A stretch of 64,000 nucleotides of DNA from Gordonia heveisoli. GTDB lineage: Bacteria; Actinomycetota; Actinomycetes; Mycobacteriales; Mycobacteriaceae. The stretch is taken from assembly GCF_030315745.1 (NCBI RefSeq), contig NZ_JASXSH010000005.1:173558-237557 (forward strand), given 5' to 3'. Positions within the stretch are counted from its first letter, which is position 1, and every line of letters begins with the position of its first letter. The notes beneath the pieces were generated by a model, which was given only the letters and a program-made list of their open reading frames with translations, was not told where the DNA came from and did not search any database. Both the position numbers and the translations under genes were made by a program. Shown here in pieces: positions 63,552 to 64,000 of this stretch.

Positions 63552-64000
63552 TCATGCCGCATGCGGCAGCGATCGGGGTACCCGTACGAGGTCGGCTTTG
63601 TTGGCGCGGTGGATCGGATGGATCGCGACACCGTGACGGTCGGCCGCATCGCCGAATATGCGGGCCCAGGTCAGGTCCGTGTCGCTGAGACCGTCGGTGC
63701 CCGGGCGGGTGAGGAGGAATGCCACCGAGACATCCGGGCCGTCGATACTGATCTCCGACAGTCGCGTCATCAGCAACTCGACGACACCCCGCTCGGGGCG
63801 TATCGGCAGGCCGATCCTGTTGAGCAACGGGAGCATTTGCCGCTTTCCGTCCTCGACGAAGACGAACCAGAGCTCGTGGTCGGCGAAATGGGGTTGCCCG
63901 ACCAGGCTTCGCCACCGTTGCCGCAGTTGGTCGTCGGTGACGAATGGTTCGGTGGCGGCGTTGTGCTCTCGGCTGGGGTCGCGGTGATCGTGTGGTGATG
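63552..64000 (-). CDS. Unknown protein, 5' part cut by the window edge
   Basis: The frame is open from the right edge (in frame from 63998) to a stop at 63552, about 148 codons without a usable start before an internal ATG at 63836, so the gene begins outside the window. The visible part reads DDQLRQRWRSLVGQPHFADHE, LWFVFVEDGKRQMLPLLNRI, later VSVAFLLTRPG and DTDLTWARIFGDAADRHGV. It looks like a soluble alpha/beta protein. I do not recognise the family. It lies 84 bp downstream-to-upstream of the BadF-type gene on the same strand. Confidence 0.65.
   Translation of the reverse strand, partial: SPHDHRDPSREHNAATEPFVTDDQLRQRWRSLVGQPHFADHELWFVFVEDGKRQMLPLLNRIGLPIRPERGVVELLMTRLSEISIDGPDVSVAFLLTRPGTDGLSDTDLTWARIFGDAADRHGVAIHPIHRANKADLVRVPRSLPHAA

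Noticed and set aside
1..64000. CRISPR arrays, insertion sequences, rRNA genes
   Set aside because: No regularly spaced repeats, transposase frames with terminal inverted repeats, or rRNA signatures were seen anywhere in the window.

Overview
The window is high-GC actinobacterial chromosome. Gene content and order match the Mycobacterium tuberculosis segments Rv2702-Rv2669 and Rv2614c-Rv2580c (ppgK, suhB, cei, dut, ceoBC, dxs, hemE, aftC; then thrS, pgsA, patA, pimA, pdxST, ruvCAB, secDF, relA, hisS). Mycolata lipid and arabinan genes (pimA, patA, aftC) place it in the Mycobacteriales. Gordonia or a close relative such as Williamsia is my best inference; the genus is not proven by the sequence.

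Layout. 1-25.9 kb is a conserved housekeeping block: polyphosphate glucokinase, inositol monophosphatase, a Cei-like envelope protein, dUTPase, several conserved actinobacterial proteins (DUF4193, DUF3093, DUF3710, DUF3159, DUF3000), a potassium-related cluster (two RCK proteins beside a KimA-like permease), an RNA methyltransferase, dxs, an RNase D-like protein, the coproporphyrin-type haem genes hemE-hemY-chdC, msrB, aftC, a lipoprotein hydrolase, a RibD-like reductase, an AFG1/ZapE ATPase and a GNAT acetyltransferase. 26.1-26.7 kb holds four tRNA genes (Val-GAC, Cys-GCA and Gly-GCC on the minus strand, Val-CAC on the plus strand).

26.7-30.4 kb is an accessory patch directly downstream of tRNA-Val(CAC): an Mrr-type restriction endonuclease, a toxin-antitoxin-like pair whose PIN gene is frameshifted, a small unknown gene, and a serine recombinase whose catalytic serine appears displaced, next to a cluster of short TCTCA repeats. 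A GT87-type mannosyltransferase and a small membrane protein follow.

32.4-38.4 kb is the thrS-HIT-pgsA-patA-pimA run (phosphatidylinositol and PIM synthesis) closing with a LemA-like gene. pdxS and tesB/pdxT are separated by a PP2C phosphatase, a divergent FHA/winged-helix protein and a LuxR-type regulator preceded by an array of GGGTAG boxes. This is the most unusual regulatory locus here. 43.5-58.4 kb is yebC, SOS-controlled ruvCAB, yajC-secD-secF, a peptide-type solute-binding lipoprotein, apt, relA, a membrane cyclophilin, a glyoxalase II-like hydrolase and hisS. The right end has a PIG-L deacetylase, htpG, an exported unknown, a BadF-type kinase and a gene cut by the window edge.

A recurrent signal is leaderless transcription: about nine genes have a TANNNT -10 hexamer 6-7 nt before the start codon, including two divergent genes (dut and the DUF3093 gene) whose -10 boxes overlap. 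No CRISPR array, insertion sequence or complete prophage was seen.
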